Below are positions 17,849-26,144 of a DNA stretch of 64,000 nucleotides, one piece after another; position 1 is the first letter of the stretch; each line of letters starts with the position of its first letter. The position numbers were made by a program, and so were the translations under genes. Source of the stretch: Nitrosotalea devaniterrae. Lineage in GTDB: Archaea; Thermoproteota; Nitrososphaeria; Nitrososphaerales; Nitrosopumilaceae. The notes below the pieces were generated by a model, which saw only the letters and a program-made list of their open reading frames with translations, did no database searches and was not told the origin of the DNA. Where the stretch lies: the NCBI GenBank assembly GCA_900065925.1, contig LN890280.1, forward strand, positions 1,480,451-1,544,450, read 5' to 3'.

Positions 17849-18847
17849 TTGAAGGCCATAGTTATTAGAAAACATGGAGGGCCAGATGTATTATCATATG
17901 AACAGATCCAAGATCCTAGTCCAGAGAAAGGACATGTTCTAGTTAGAGTAAATTATTGTGCTGTAAACCACTTGGATATTTGGGTAAGAAATGGAATGCC
18001 TGGCAAGAGTGTGGTGTTTCCACACATTTTGGGGTGCGATATTTGTGGAACCATATTAGAAGAATTTGGAGATTTTAGAAAGGGAGATAAGGTTATCGTA
18101 TATCCAGCAGTAGATACTAGCATTCCAAGAGTCTCTTTTGGAATAATAGGTGGATTTGGCAAGTATGGGGGAGGTTATGCAGAGATTGTTTCAGTTCCAA
18201 AGAAGAACATAATAAAAAAACCAGGTTGGCTCTCAGACAAAGAGGCTGCTGCAATCAATATCTCGTATCTTACGGCATGGAACATGTTGGAAAGATCAAG
18301 ATGTGAAAAAGGTGATACTATTCTGATATGGGGAGCAAACAGTGGAGTGGGTTCTGCTGCAATCTTACTTGCAAAAGCAAAAGGCTTGAAGATCATCACA
18401 ATAACCTCTGACAAAAATAAAACTGCGCTTGCAAAAAAATTAGGGGCAGACTTTGTCATAGACCGAAGTATCAAAGATGTTACATTAGAAGTTCTAAGAC
18501 TTACCAATCAAGTTGGAGTAGATGCGGTAATTGATCATGTGGGTGCAAAGACATGGCCCATAAGTCTTGAAGTCCTCAAGGTGAAAGGAAGAATGATCAC
18601 ATGCGGTACTACAACTGGAGGAGAAGCAGTTGTAAACATAAGATCGCTTTACAGCAAAGAAGCCCAAATAATAGGTGCATATCTTGGCTCAAAGTCACAA
18701 CTTGTTTCATTGCACAAGTTTATGAAATTAAAAAAAATAAGACCTGTAATTGACAGTGTGTTTGATCTAAAAGATGTAAAAGATGCACATCAGAAGATGG
18801 AAGAAAGTAATCAGTTTGGAAAGATACTTTTGCAAGTATCTAGCTAA
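17849..18847 (+). CDS. Zinc-type alcohol dehydrogenase / quinone oxidoreductase-like protein
   Basis: This 332-residue medium-chain dehydrogenase starts with TTG at 17849 (MKAIVIRKHGG). The GroES-like domain contains VNHLDIWVRNG and HILGCDICGTI. The Rossmann domain contains ILIWGANSGVGSAAILLAKAKG, the NAD(P) loop. The structural four-cysteine zinc lobe is absent, which favours the quinone-reductase/enoyl-reductase branch. The substrate is unknown. Confidence 0.87.
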   Translation: MKAIVIRKHGGPDVLSYEQIQDPSPEKGHVLVRVNYCAVNHLDIWVRNGMPGKSVVFPHILGCDICGTILEEFGDFRKGDKVIVYPAVDTSIPRVSFGIIGGFGKYGGGYAEIVSVPKKNIIKKPGWLSDKEAAAINISYLTAWNMLERSRCEKGDTILIWGANSGVGSAAILLAKAKGLKIITITSDKNKTALAKKLGADFVIDRSIKDVTLEVLRLTNQVGVDAVIDHVGAKTWPISLEVLKVKGRMITCGTTTGGEAVVNIRSLYSKEAQIIGAYLGSKSQLVSLHKFMKLKKIRPVIDSVFDLKDVKDAHQKMEESNQFGKILLQVSS

Positions 18848-19073
18848 CAAATTTTCTGCATTCACAATCTAGAACAAGGCAAGTCTCACTATGTCTAATA
18901 TGATCATCTATACCATGACCACAGTTGACATTCTTGCATGTGTGCCTGTTTTTTTCCCTTTCTACAACTTTGCGGGCTATCTGATTTGCTTGTTCTTTTG
19001 AATAACTCTTTTTGTCAATGTAATAATGAACTACTCTGTTATAGAGTTCATTTGGATCAAATGTATGACTCAT
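18840..19073 (-). CDS. Small zinc-binding protein (77 aa)
   Basis: The N-terminal half is helical and charged (DPNELYNRVVHYYIDKKSYSKEQANQIARKV). The C-terminal half carries two zinc pairs, CKNVNCGHGIDDH and CLVLDCECRKF. No named family is recognised. It overlaps the convergent oxidoreductase by 8 bp and lies 45 bp upstream of no other same-strand gene except aconitase, which follows it. It may be a short regulatory or RNA-binding protein. Confidence 0.7.
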   Translation of the reverse strand: MSHTFDPNELYNRVVHYYIDKKSYSKEQANQIARKVVEREKNRHTCKNVNCGHGIDDHIRHSETCLVLDCECRKFVS

Positions 19074-19118
19074 GATAGATAGAAAATAACAACACCGAAA
19101 CTATTAGTTTTTACTTTT

Positions 19119-21401
19119 TTATGCAGCCTGTGCTTCTCTCTCACGCATAATATTCAAAGCAGAACCTGCCTTGAACCATTTTATCTGGAAATCATTGTAG
19201 GAATGCTTGAGTGCAATTTCATCTGTTGTTCCATCTTTATGATTTAGCACACATTTGACATTTTTTCCAGGCTGTATCTGAGATAGATCAAGTATACTTA
19301 TCTTATCAGTTTCCTGAATCTTGTCATAATCAGATGGATTGACAAAGGTGAGTGCTAACACTCCTTGTTTCTTGAGATTTGTTTCATGTATACGTGCAAA
19401 ACTTCGTGCAATAACTGCAGCACATCCAAGATATCTCGGAGACATGGCAGCATGTTCCCTGCTACTGCCTTCCCCGTAATTGTTATCCCCTACTACTATC
19501 CATTTCAGACCTTTCTCTTTGTATTGTCTTGCAATGACTGGAAATGATTCGGTATTTCCATTTAGTTGGTTTTTTCCTTTCCCAACATCATTTGTAAATG
19601 CATTAACGGCACCAAGAAATATGTTATCACTGATTTTGTCAATATGACCACGCAATGACAGCCATGCACCAGCAGGAGAAATGTGATCTGTAGTACATTT
19701 TCCTTTTGCCTTTAGCAAGAGTGGTAATTCGACGAAATCTTTTCCATCCCATTTCAAAAATGGTTCTAGTTTTTGCAATCTACCACTAGTTGGATTGATC
19801 ATAACTTCAATCTCATCTGGATTTGCAGCAGGTGGGACATAGATCTCACCTATATTTGAAAATCCCTTTGATGGTACCTCTGGCGCTTTTTTTGGAGGTT
19901 CTAGTTTGAAGTCTTTTCCGTCAGACCCTTTGAGGGTATCTTTTAGCGGATTAAATGATAATTTGCCACCAAGTGCAAGTGCAACAATTAACTCTGGACT
20001 TCCCATAAAGGCCATTGTCTCTCTTCTGCCATCATTTCGTCCAGGAAAGTTTCTGTTAAACGAAGTAACTATAGTATTAGGTTCTCCAGCTTTTATCTCA
20101 GGCCGATTCCACTGTCCAATACATGGACCACAAGCATTTGCCAACACAGTTGCGCCAATCTCGTTCAAAGTGTGCATCTGTCCGTCGCGTTCAATTGTTG
20201 CGCGGATTTGTTCTGAACCGGGAGTTACAAGAAGAGGAATCTGTACATGAATTCCATGAGATTTTGCTTGCTCTGCAACAGATGCAGCCCTTGTCATGTC
20301 TTCATATGAAGAGTTAGTGCAACTTCCAATAAGAGCTACAGAAATGGTATCAAGATACTTGTTTTCTTTTACATCTTCTGCTAGCTTAGATATTGGTCTT
20401 GCAAGATCTGGTGTATGCGGACCTGCAATATATGGTTCTAGTGAAGACAGATCAATCTCTATTACTTTATCAAAATATTTTTCTGGATTTTGTTCAACTT
20501 CAGGATCTGCAACAAGAATGTCTTGGTATCGGTTTGCAAGCTCTGCAATTTGTCCACGATTAGTTGACTTTAGATAAACTTCCATCTTTTCATCATATGG
20601 AAATACAGAACATGTTGCGCCAATTTCTGCACCCATGTTAGTTATTGTGGCTTTACCAGTACAGCTAATTGACTTGGTGCCAGGTCCAAAGTATTCTACT
20701 ATAGCATTTGTTCCTCCTGATACGGTAAGCTTCCATGCTACATACAGTATGACATCTTTTGGTGCAACCCAACCGTTTAGTTCTCCTTTGAGATGTATAC
20801 CGATTCTTTTTGGATACAACAGTTCCCATGGAAATCCTGCCATCACCTCTGTTGCGTCCAATCCTCCCACCCCAACAGCGAGCATACCTAGGCCACCCGC
20901 ATTTGGTGTATGAGAATCTGTTCCAATCATCAATCCACCAGGAAAAGCATAATTTTCTAGTACAACTTGATGAATAATTCCTGCACCTGGTTTCCAAAAT
21001 CCTATTCCATATTTTCGAGATGAAGATTCAAGAAATTTGTAGACTTCACTATTTTCATCTAGTGCAACTTTAATGTCTACATCTCCACTGACTTTAGCAC
21101 GAATGAGATGATCACAATGAACAGTTGTTGGAAGTGTACTTCGCTTAAGACCTGATTGCATGAATTGCAAAATCACCATCTGTCCAGTTACATCTTGTAG
21201 TGCAACTCTATCAGGCCTGAGAAAGGAATAGCTCTTGCCTGGTTCTAGATCTTTTGCACTTTCAATATCATCAAGGTGACCTACTAGAATTTTTTCAGTC
21301 AGAGTAAGCGGTCTGTTGACTAGTTTTCTATATTTTGTAATATTTTCTGTGATTTTAGCATAAACCTTTGAAACTAGATCGGGAGTTGTTTCTATTTGCA
21401 T
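19119..21401 (-). CDS. Aconitate hydratase
   Basis: This 760-residue aconitase interconverts citrate and isocitrate in the TCA cycle with a 4Fe-4S cluster. Cluster ligands are in LIGSCTNSSYEDM and NACGPCIGQW. Other signatures are HCDHLIRAKV, IGTDSHTPNAGG, FNRNFPGRNDGR and, in the swivelling domain, KCTTDHISPAG and YGEGSSREHAA. An in-frame TTG at 21419 would add six residues; the ATG at 21401 lies better relative to TTTATATTAAA at 21433-21443. Confidence 0.95.
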   Translation of the reverse strand: MQIETTPDLVSKVYAKITENITKYRKLVNRPLTLTEKILVGHLDDIESAKDLEPGKSYSFLRPDRVALQDVTGQMVILQFMQSGLKRSTLPTTVHCDHLIRAKVSGDVDIKVALDENSEVYKFLESSSRKYGIGFWKPGAGIIHQVVLENYAFPGGLMIGTDSHTPNAGGLGMLAVGVGGLDATEVMAGFPWELLYPKRIGIHLKGELNGWVAPKDVILYVAWKLTVSGGTNAIVEYFGPGTKSISCTGKATITNMGAEIGATCSVFPYDEKMEVYLKSTNRGQIAELANRYQDILVADPEVEQNPEKYFDKVIEIDLSSLEPYIAGPHTPDLARPISKLAEDVKENKYLDTISVALIGSCTNSSYEDMTRAASVAEQAKSHGIHVQIPLLVTPGSEQIRATIERDGQMHTLNEIGATVLANACGPCIGQWNRPEIKAGEPNTIVTSFNRNFPGRNDGRRETMAFMGSPELIVALALGGKLSFNPLKDTLKGSDGKDFKLEPPKKAPEVPSKGFSNIGEIYVPPAANPDEIEVMINPTSGRLQKLEPFLKWDGKDFVELPLLLKAKGKCTTDHISPAGAWLSLRGHIDKISDNIFLGAVNAFTNDVGKGKNQLNGNTESFPVIARQYKEKGLKWIVVGDNNYGEGSSREHAAMSPRYLGCAAVIARSFARIHETNLKKQGVLALTFVNPSDYDKIQETDKISILDLSQIQPGKNVKCVLNHKDGTTDEIALKHSYNDFQIKWFKAGSALNIMREREAQAA

Positions 21402-21471
21402 TCTAATAACAGTATACAACTAATTTGAATTTAATATAAACGGTATTTCTGATAATGGTATCTAAAAATCT

Positions 21472-22089
21472 CTAGTGTTTTGCTTTAATTAGACTTACAA
21501 AGTATTTGTGAAGTGAAAGGTCTCCGGTAAGTTCAGGATGAAATGCAGTACCAATGATGTTTCCTTGTTTTACTGCAATTATCTTTTCGTTAAACTTTGA
21601 TAATATCTCTACATCTTTCCCTGCATCTATGATTGATGGTGCACGAATAAATACACCTTGAAATTTGTTGATGCCTATTTTATCCATCGAGATTTCAGAT
21701 TCAAAGGAATCTTTTTGTCTGCCAAAAGCATTTCGTTCTATTTTCACATCAAGAAAATCCAATAATGGTTGATCCATTTCACCAACCACTCTATCTTTTG
21801 CCTTTTTTGAGAGCATTATCATACCCGCGCATATACCAAAGACAGGCATTCCACTTGCAATTTTTTCTTTGATTTTTTTCAGTGAGCCATTTACTAGAGA
21901 TAACGTGCCTATGACTGTGCTTTCTCCACCAGGTATTACTAATCCATCAAGATCAGAAATTTGTTCAGGAGTTTTAACCTCAGTTACAATACCATCCAAA
22001 CCTAGTTCTTCAATTGCCATCTTTGTGGCCATTATGTTTTCTGCAACATCTCCCTGAACTGCCAATACTCCTATGGTTACACCACTCAT
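21472..22089 (-). CDS. pdxT: Pyridoxal 5'-phosphate synthase glutaminase subunit
   Basis: This 205-residue class I glutaminase supplies ammonia to PdxS. The triad is visible as the nucleophile Cys in VFGICAGM and His/Glu in [17 protein letters not shown] forms the oxyanion strand. The pdxT start overlaps the pdxS stop by 4 bp (ATGA), so the two are made in equal amounts and assemble as the PdxST complex. Confidence 0.96.
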   Translation of the reverse strand: MSGVTIGVLAVQGDVAENIMATKMAIEELGLDGIVTEVKTPEQISDLDGLVIPGGESTVIGTLSLVNGSLKKIKEKIASGMPVFGICAGMIMLSKKAKDRVVGEMDQPLLDFLDVKIERNAFGRQKDSFESEISMDKIGINKFQGVFIRAPSIIDAGKDVEILSKFNEKIIAVKQGNIIGTAFHPELTGDLSLHKYFVSLIKAKH

Positions 22090-23054
22090 GCTGTACTACC
22101 ACGTTCTTGCATTCTAAGTTCAAGATTCTTTGTATCCAATCCCAACATTGATTGTCTCTCATCAATCATTTTCTGTGCTTCCTTTACTTTGTCTGGATCT
22201 TCCCAGAATGTAGTTGCCAAAACTATTGCTTGCGCTCTCTCTTTTGCATCATCAGCTTTGAATATTCCAGATCCAACAAACACCCCATCACAACCCAGAG
22301 TCATCAAATATGCAGCATCTGCAGGAGTTGATATTCCACCTGCTGCAAAGTTTACAACAGGCAATCTACCCAAACTTGCAGTCTCTTCTACAACAGAATA
22401 TGAAACTTTCAATTCTCTTGCAACACTAATCAAATCTTGTTCATCACCTGCGTCGTAAATTGATTTTATGCGTCGTAATTCGGTATTTACATTTTTAATA
22501 TGAATGACAGCTTCTGCAACATTACCAGTACCAGGTTCTCCTTTTGTTCTGATCATTGCTGCACCCTCTTCTATTCTTCGAAGCGCTTCACCTAAATTTC
22601 GTGCACCGTTTACAAATGGGCTTGTGAAATCCCATTTCCATATGTGATGATTTTCATCTGCAGGGGTTAAGACTTCAGATTCATCAATCATGTCTACATT
22701 TGTTTCTTGCAAAACCATTGCTTCGTATACATGACCTATCCTACATTTTGCCATAACAGGAATTGTTACAGAATCCATAATCTCTTGAATAATTCTAATA
22801 CTTGCAGTTCTTGCAACACCACCAGCTTTTCTAACATCTGATGGAAGTTTATCTAAAACCATTACTGCAACTGCGCCAGCATCTTCTGCAATTTGCGCTT
22901 GTTCAACAGTTGTAACATCCATCACAACTCCATTTTTGAGCATGTGTGCAAAACCACGTTTTAGAGTAGAAGTTCCACGTGTGGTACTAAATGATCCTAT
23001 CTTTTCTTTGATTACTCCTTTAGTATCACCCAAATCACCAGAGAGTGGAATCAT
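22086..23054 (-). CDS. pdxS: Pyridoxal 5'-phosphate synthase lyase subunit
   Basis: This 322-residue TIM barrel builds PLP from ribose 5-phosphate, glyceraldehyde 3-phosphate and ammonia. Characteristic segments are [29 protein letters not shown] (catalytic lysine), [37 protein letters not shown] and [16 protein letters not shown] (phosphate site and second lysine region). It is first in the pdxST operon. Confidence 0.97.
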   Translation of the reverse strand: MIPLSGDLGDTKGVIKEKIGSFSTTRGTSTLKRGFAHMLKNGVVMDVTTVEQAQIAEDAGAVAVMVLDKLPSDVRKAGGVARTASIRIIQEIMDSVTIPVMAKCRIGHVYEAMVLQETNVDMIDESEVLTPADENHHIWKWDFTSPFVNGARNLGEALRRIEEGAAMIRTKGEPGTGNVAEAVIHIKNVNTELRRIKSIYDAGDEQDLISVARELKVSYSVVEETASLGRLPVVNFAAGGISTPADAAYLMTLGCDGVFVGSGIFKADDAKERAQAIVLATTFWEDPDKVKEAQKMIDERQSMLGLDTKNLELRMQERGSTA

Positions 23055-23079
23055 GAGATTTGATCCCGTCTTAGGCTAT

Positions 23080-23613
23080 TTATTTTATTATTTCTGCAAT
23101 TATGGCATCCATGCTGTTTTGGACCTCATTTATCAATGGAGGAATGAATTCCTGAGTAGAATTCTGGTCAGGCCATTGCAAGTTGATGGATTTACCGTCT
23201 AGTGTAACTTGTAATCCAAATTTTTCATACTCATTTAGATCATTTTTTACTGGATAGGACGTCTCAGGAATTTGCATAAAGCCGGTCTCTTTTATGAGCG
23301 CAGTTAGCCTCTTGACTTCATCTTTTGACAGTTGATATTTTTTATCAGGTTCAGAATAGCCATTCTTTGTTAGACTGTAGGTAGTTTGACCATCATTTGC
23401 GATACTTAGAACTTCAGTTGTGTCAGCACCAATGCTCTGCGTAAGACCAAATGATATTTTTTTGAGGTGTTGTTTACTGTATTCTATCGATATAACATCA
23501 TCAGAATTAACTGCAACACTGGGAATTTCAGGTCGAAGAAGAGTTGGTACTACAATGAAAAGAGCTGCAAGCACTGGAATTGCTCCCAATAGTATGATTA
23601 TAGGACGAACCAA
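23080..23613 (-). CDS. Membrane-anchored hypothetical protein (177 aa)
   Basis: An N-terminal hydrophobic segment (IIILLGAIPVLAALFIVVPTLL, residues about 4-25) anchors or exports a beta-rich domain of about 145 residues. No catalytic motif is seen. The soluble part alternates strands with short polar turns and ends in a helix (NEVQNSMDAIIAEIIK). Similar lone anchored domains are frequent in thaumarchaea. It ends 25 bp before pdxS and may be co-oriented by chance. Confidence 0.65.
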   Translation of the reverse strand: MVRPIIILLGAIPVLAALFIVVPTLLRPEIPSVAVNSDDVISIEYSKQHLKKISFGLTQSIGADTTEVLSIANDGQTTYSLTKNGYSEPDKKYQLSKDEVKRLTALIKETGFMQIPETSYPVKNDLNEYEKFGLQVTLDGKSINLQWPDQNSTQEFIPPLINEVQNSMDAIIAEIIK

Positions 23614-23788
23614 ATTTTACTCCCCAAGTGATTTGAGTCTGATTTAGGCATGTAATTGATTAAGAGATGAAAATTACAACATGTAGTTTTCTTGGAACAA
23701 TCCAACGCTCAAAAAGAGTTATGATGGTACCAATAAATCTTCAGAAGTCAAGTAAATTAAAATTCAAGTGCATTTATGTTCATTACGT

Positions 23789-23948
23789 GGGGTCGTAGCC
23801 TAGCCTGGTATGGCGACAGTTTAGATCACATGATGATCACCGCTAAGGGCTCCAGTGGTTTCACAAGCTTCACTGACGCAAGGATGATGTACAGTTTGGA
23901 GCTGTAGTGACCCGTGTGTCGCCGGTTCAATTCCGGTCGGCCCCACCA
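23789..23948 (+). tRNA. tRNA-Trp (CCA) with two introns
   Basis: The acceptor GGGGTCG (23789-23795) pairs with CGGCCCC (23938-23944), with A73 and an encoded CCA following (23945-23948). The D-arm is 23798-23814 and the T-arm 23921-23937. A consistent mature tRNA needs the anticodon stem ACGGG/CCCGT and loop CTCCAGA. This removes a 29-nt intron at 23818-23846 (between positions 28 and 29) and a 54-nt canonical intron at 23856-23909 (37/38). The boundary choice is mine, made by fitting the cloverleaf. Confidence 0.82.
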
Positions 23949-23985
23949 TCCGGTTTTTCCCTTACCTTAACAGTTATAAGGAAAA
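23948..23985 (+). terminator. T-rich hairpin after tRNA-Trp
   Basis: A GGTTTTTCC run directly after the tRNA can pair with GGAAAAA about 20 bp downstream. The oligo-T stretch at 23953-23957 fits archaeal factor-independent termination. Confidence 0.35.
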
Positions 23986-24059
23986 AGGCACCTAGTAAGT
24001 CTGCTAGGGGAGATAGTGTTGAGTTTTACAATTTCAAAAATACATGGCGGTAGATTGGA

Positions 24060-24692
24060 TTGAGTAGAGGTAATTTTCCAACATTTGGAGCTTCCAAAAC
24101 TGGAACTTTTGTTTCCACTCTGAAAAATTATAACCTGCCTCCTTTCATTTTAGAAAAAATTGCTGCAGACTGTAAATCAGATTTGGTCAGAAAAGGCAGA
24201 ATTGAAGAACGCTTGCAAAGCATGAATGATTCCGCTCTTGAACTTTTACACAAGGTTTTTGTTGATTGTCATGAAGACTCCGCTGGCACATATGCCAACT
24301 ACCGATTTTTCGCATATATCTCAAGCATGTTCCACAAGTGTGAGATTTTGTTAAATGAAAAAATTCCAGGCTCTTCTGGAAAAGTCTACAAGGTACCTAT
24401 TGCAGTCAAAAATAATGGAATGTATATTGCAGTAGGTTTCAACAAATCTTCTGGTGGCCCAACAACAAAAAGAGAGGCCATAAAATTCTATGAGATGGTT
24501 GACGATATCAAGAAAGGAGAGCATGGAAATCAGCTCTCTGAGGGAGTCTTTGGATCTTCGGTTGGCTTTGATGGAGAAGCACTTGTCACATTAGAAAAAC
24601 TAAGTACAACCAGAAAGAAGGATCCACAAAACAAAATAGATTTCAAGACAGCAAGTTTTCAAGACAGGATATATTCTGTCACAAAGTGTTAG
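24060..24692 (+). CDS. Hypothetical protein (210 aa)
   Basis: I do not recognise this family. It starts with TTG at 24060; the next in-frame methionine is about 54 codons in. The first third is helical and charged (LEKIAADCKSDLVRKGRIEERLQSM), and the middle contains YANYRFFAYISSMFHKCEILLNEK and a beta stretch VPIAVKNNGMYIAVGFNKSSGG. It has no signal peptide or membrane segment. Pattern and length suggest a soluble alpha/beta protein, possibly nuclease-like, but no catalytic motif is secure. Confidence 0.6.
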   Translation: MSRGNFPTFGASKTGTFVSTLKNYNLPPFILEKIAADCKSDLVRKGRIEERLQSMNDSALELLHKVFVDCHEDSAGTYANYRFFAYISSMFHKCEILLNEKIPGSSGKVYKVPIAVKNNGMYIAVGFNKSSGGPTTKREAIKFYEMVDDIKKGEHGNQLSEGVFGSSVGFDGEALVTLEKLSTTRKKDPQNKIDFKTASFQDRIYSVTKC

Positions 24693-24753
24693 ACGGTAAA
24701 ATAGTCTTAATTAAAAAGTTTGATTTTTCACAATTACAGATAGTCACTAAACG

Positions 24754-24870
24754 CTAACGCTTCTTTTTAGCAGGACAGAATTTTAGGTGAACTTGTTTTT
24801 CCACAGTCAATGTAGTTTCATTTTCATGAAATAATTTTGTACTACAATCAGGGCAGATGAATTCTGGCAT
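24754..24870 (-). CDS. Small CxxC protein (38 aa)
   Basis: The ATG at 24870 opens 38 codons to TAG. The peptide begins MPEFICPDCSTKLFH and ends in a basic cluster AKKKR after a third cysteine. One CxxC plus a later Cys and His could hold a zinc ion. There is no family match I can name. Confidence 0.5.
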   Translation of the reverse strand: MPEFICPDCSTKLFHENETTLTVEKQVHLKFCPAKKKR

Positions 24871-24925
24871 AAAAAAACTCTAAATTACTTACTTATAGTC
24901 TTTTAGAGCCGCCACGAAAATTACA

Positions 24926-25492
24926 CTATACCCGCAAACTAGAAGTATCAAGGGTTGCAAAAAGAGCATCCTTTTCTGTTTGGTTATAATCTGCGTCATA
25001 GTGTTCATAGGACAATGATGCAAAGAGATGTTTGTCCCAGATATCATGTACTAGTTCCTTGTAATTTTTGTATCCAGTTTGTCGTAGAAATTCATGAGTA
25101 AGCTCATGAGAAACCTTTGGACAATTAGTCTCCATTAGAAATGTCAAGTCATCTTTCTGTGGACTTTTACTCCATAGAACCATGCCAAAATTTTCTGCAA
25201 AATATCCTTCACAGGTGCAATCAGTCCAAAGTGGCCTAAAATATGTCAGATAAAAATGAAAAATATCCCTACCTCTATCAGCATGATCCTCAAGTAGTGC
25301 AGGCGTATCTACAATCCTGAATCGTCCCCCAGATTTTACTATCATCTCATCTGCTTGGACCTCAACTTTTTGCGAGAAAGTCTTTTCAATCCAAACTTTA
25401 TAGAATTGAGCCATCTTTGTGACATATTCAAATTCCCATTTTCTTTTGTCCAGATCTTCTTCTTTTACCACAAAAATGAAATGAAGTAGCAC
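24926..25492 (-). CDS. Putative HExxH metallopeptidase-like protein
   Basis: This 188-residue protein contains a clear HELTH sequence (His129, Glu130, His133), the HExxH zinc-protease signature, in the helix VSHELTHEFLRQTG. It is preceded by an alpha/beta region with a DCTCEGYFAENFG segment. No signal peptide or membrane helix is apparent, so it is probably cytoplasmic. No third zinc ligand is obvious; HDIWDKH or the EHYDADY segment are candidates. I cannot assign it to a named peptidase family. Confidence 0.55.
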   Translation of the reverse strand: MLLHFIFVVKEEDLDKRKWEFEYVTKMAQFYKVWIEKTFSQKVEVQADEMIVKSGGRFRIVDTPALLEDHADRGRDIFHFYLTYFRPLWTDCTCEGYFAENFGMVLWSKSPQKDDLTFLMETNCPKVSHELTHEFLRQTGYKNYKELVHDIWDKHLFASLSYEHYDADYNQTEKDALFATLDTSSLRV

Positions 25493-25594
25493 ATGATGAA
25501 AATATTATAGCGCAATTAAAAGTTCTTTGAATAAAAAATAGAGTACTCTATGGTAGGGTTTCAAAAATATAGGGCAGGATTTCTCCACAGAGAC

Positions 25595-25834
25595 TTAGCT
25601 TTGACCTTCTATGCCCATCAGGGTTAGAGTTGAACGGATCTTCTCTATTTTACGAATTTTCCAAGTGATTATTTCCCTTAGTGCTTCTACTGTTGGAGAT
25701 TCAATCTTTGCCAGTATATCGTAGGCCCCGAAGGTACCGTGAACTTCCTTAACTCCGTTGATTGCTTTTAGCTGTGAGATTATAGATTCTTCAGAGCCAA
25801 GTTCACAATTTATTAGCACATATGCAGTTGCCAT
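25595..25834 (-). CDS. Stand-alone Lrp/AsnC ligand-binding (RAM) domain protein
   Basis: This 79-residue protein starts at ATG 25834 (MATAYVLINCELG). A longer in-frame extension to 26014 looks non-coding. The fold pattern is that of a RAM domain: AYVLINCE, INGVKEVHGTFGAYDILAKIES, ALREIITWKIRKIEKIRSTLTLM. Such single-domain proteins bind small molecules (often amino acids) and may modulate full-length Lrp regulators. It has no DNA-binding part. Confidence 0.85.
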   Translation of the reverse strand: MATAYVLINCELGSEESIISQLKAINGVKEVHGTFGAYDILAKIESPTVEALREIITWKIRKIEKIRSTLTLMGIEGQS

Positions 25835-25987
25835 AGTATACCTATACAACGCAAATATATCAATAGATCTGTTTTTTCTTTGTAAATCAAAGATTATATC
25901 ATAGCTGAAAACTGACCGCCTGCACAAAATTTCAGAAATTCTTTTGATTGCAAGCATTTTTAGAAAATTTAGGAAAAAAGAAATGTT

Positions 25988-26139
25988 CCCCGGTTCTGAC
26001 TCACATAGAGTCATTGGTACGTTTAGCCTTAATCCTCATCTTGTTCTATTACCGGGGTGCCCTGTAGCACGGCTGGGTGGACCAAAAATCATATTTCATC
26101 ATCCCAGTCCGTCTGCGTGCATATTGGGGCGATATGATT
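25988..26139. other. GC-rich intergenic element with two perfect inverted repeats (candidate structured RNA)
   Basis: The 310-bp gap between the RAM protein and pheT holds CCCCGGT (25988-25994) against ACCGGGG (26051-26057), an internal GACTC/GAGTC stem, GTGC/GCAC at 26057-26070, and AATCATAT (26087-26094) against ATATGATT (26132-26139) directly behind the pheT stop. It is distinctly richer in G+C than flanking spacers. I see no SRP, RNase P or C/D signature that fits. Confidence 0.45.
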
Positions 26140-26144
26140 ATTTT

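Noticed and set aside
26041-26100. SRP or RNase P RNA suggested by GTGCCCTGTAGCAC and nearby GC-rich bases
   Set aside because: Key conserved SRP helix 8 and RNase P core sequences are absent; left as an unassigned structured element.
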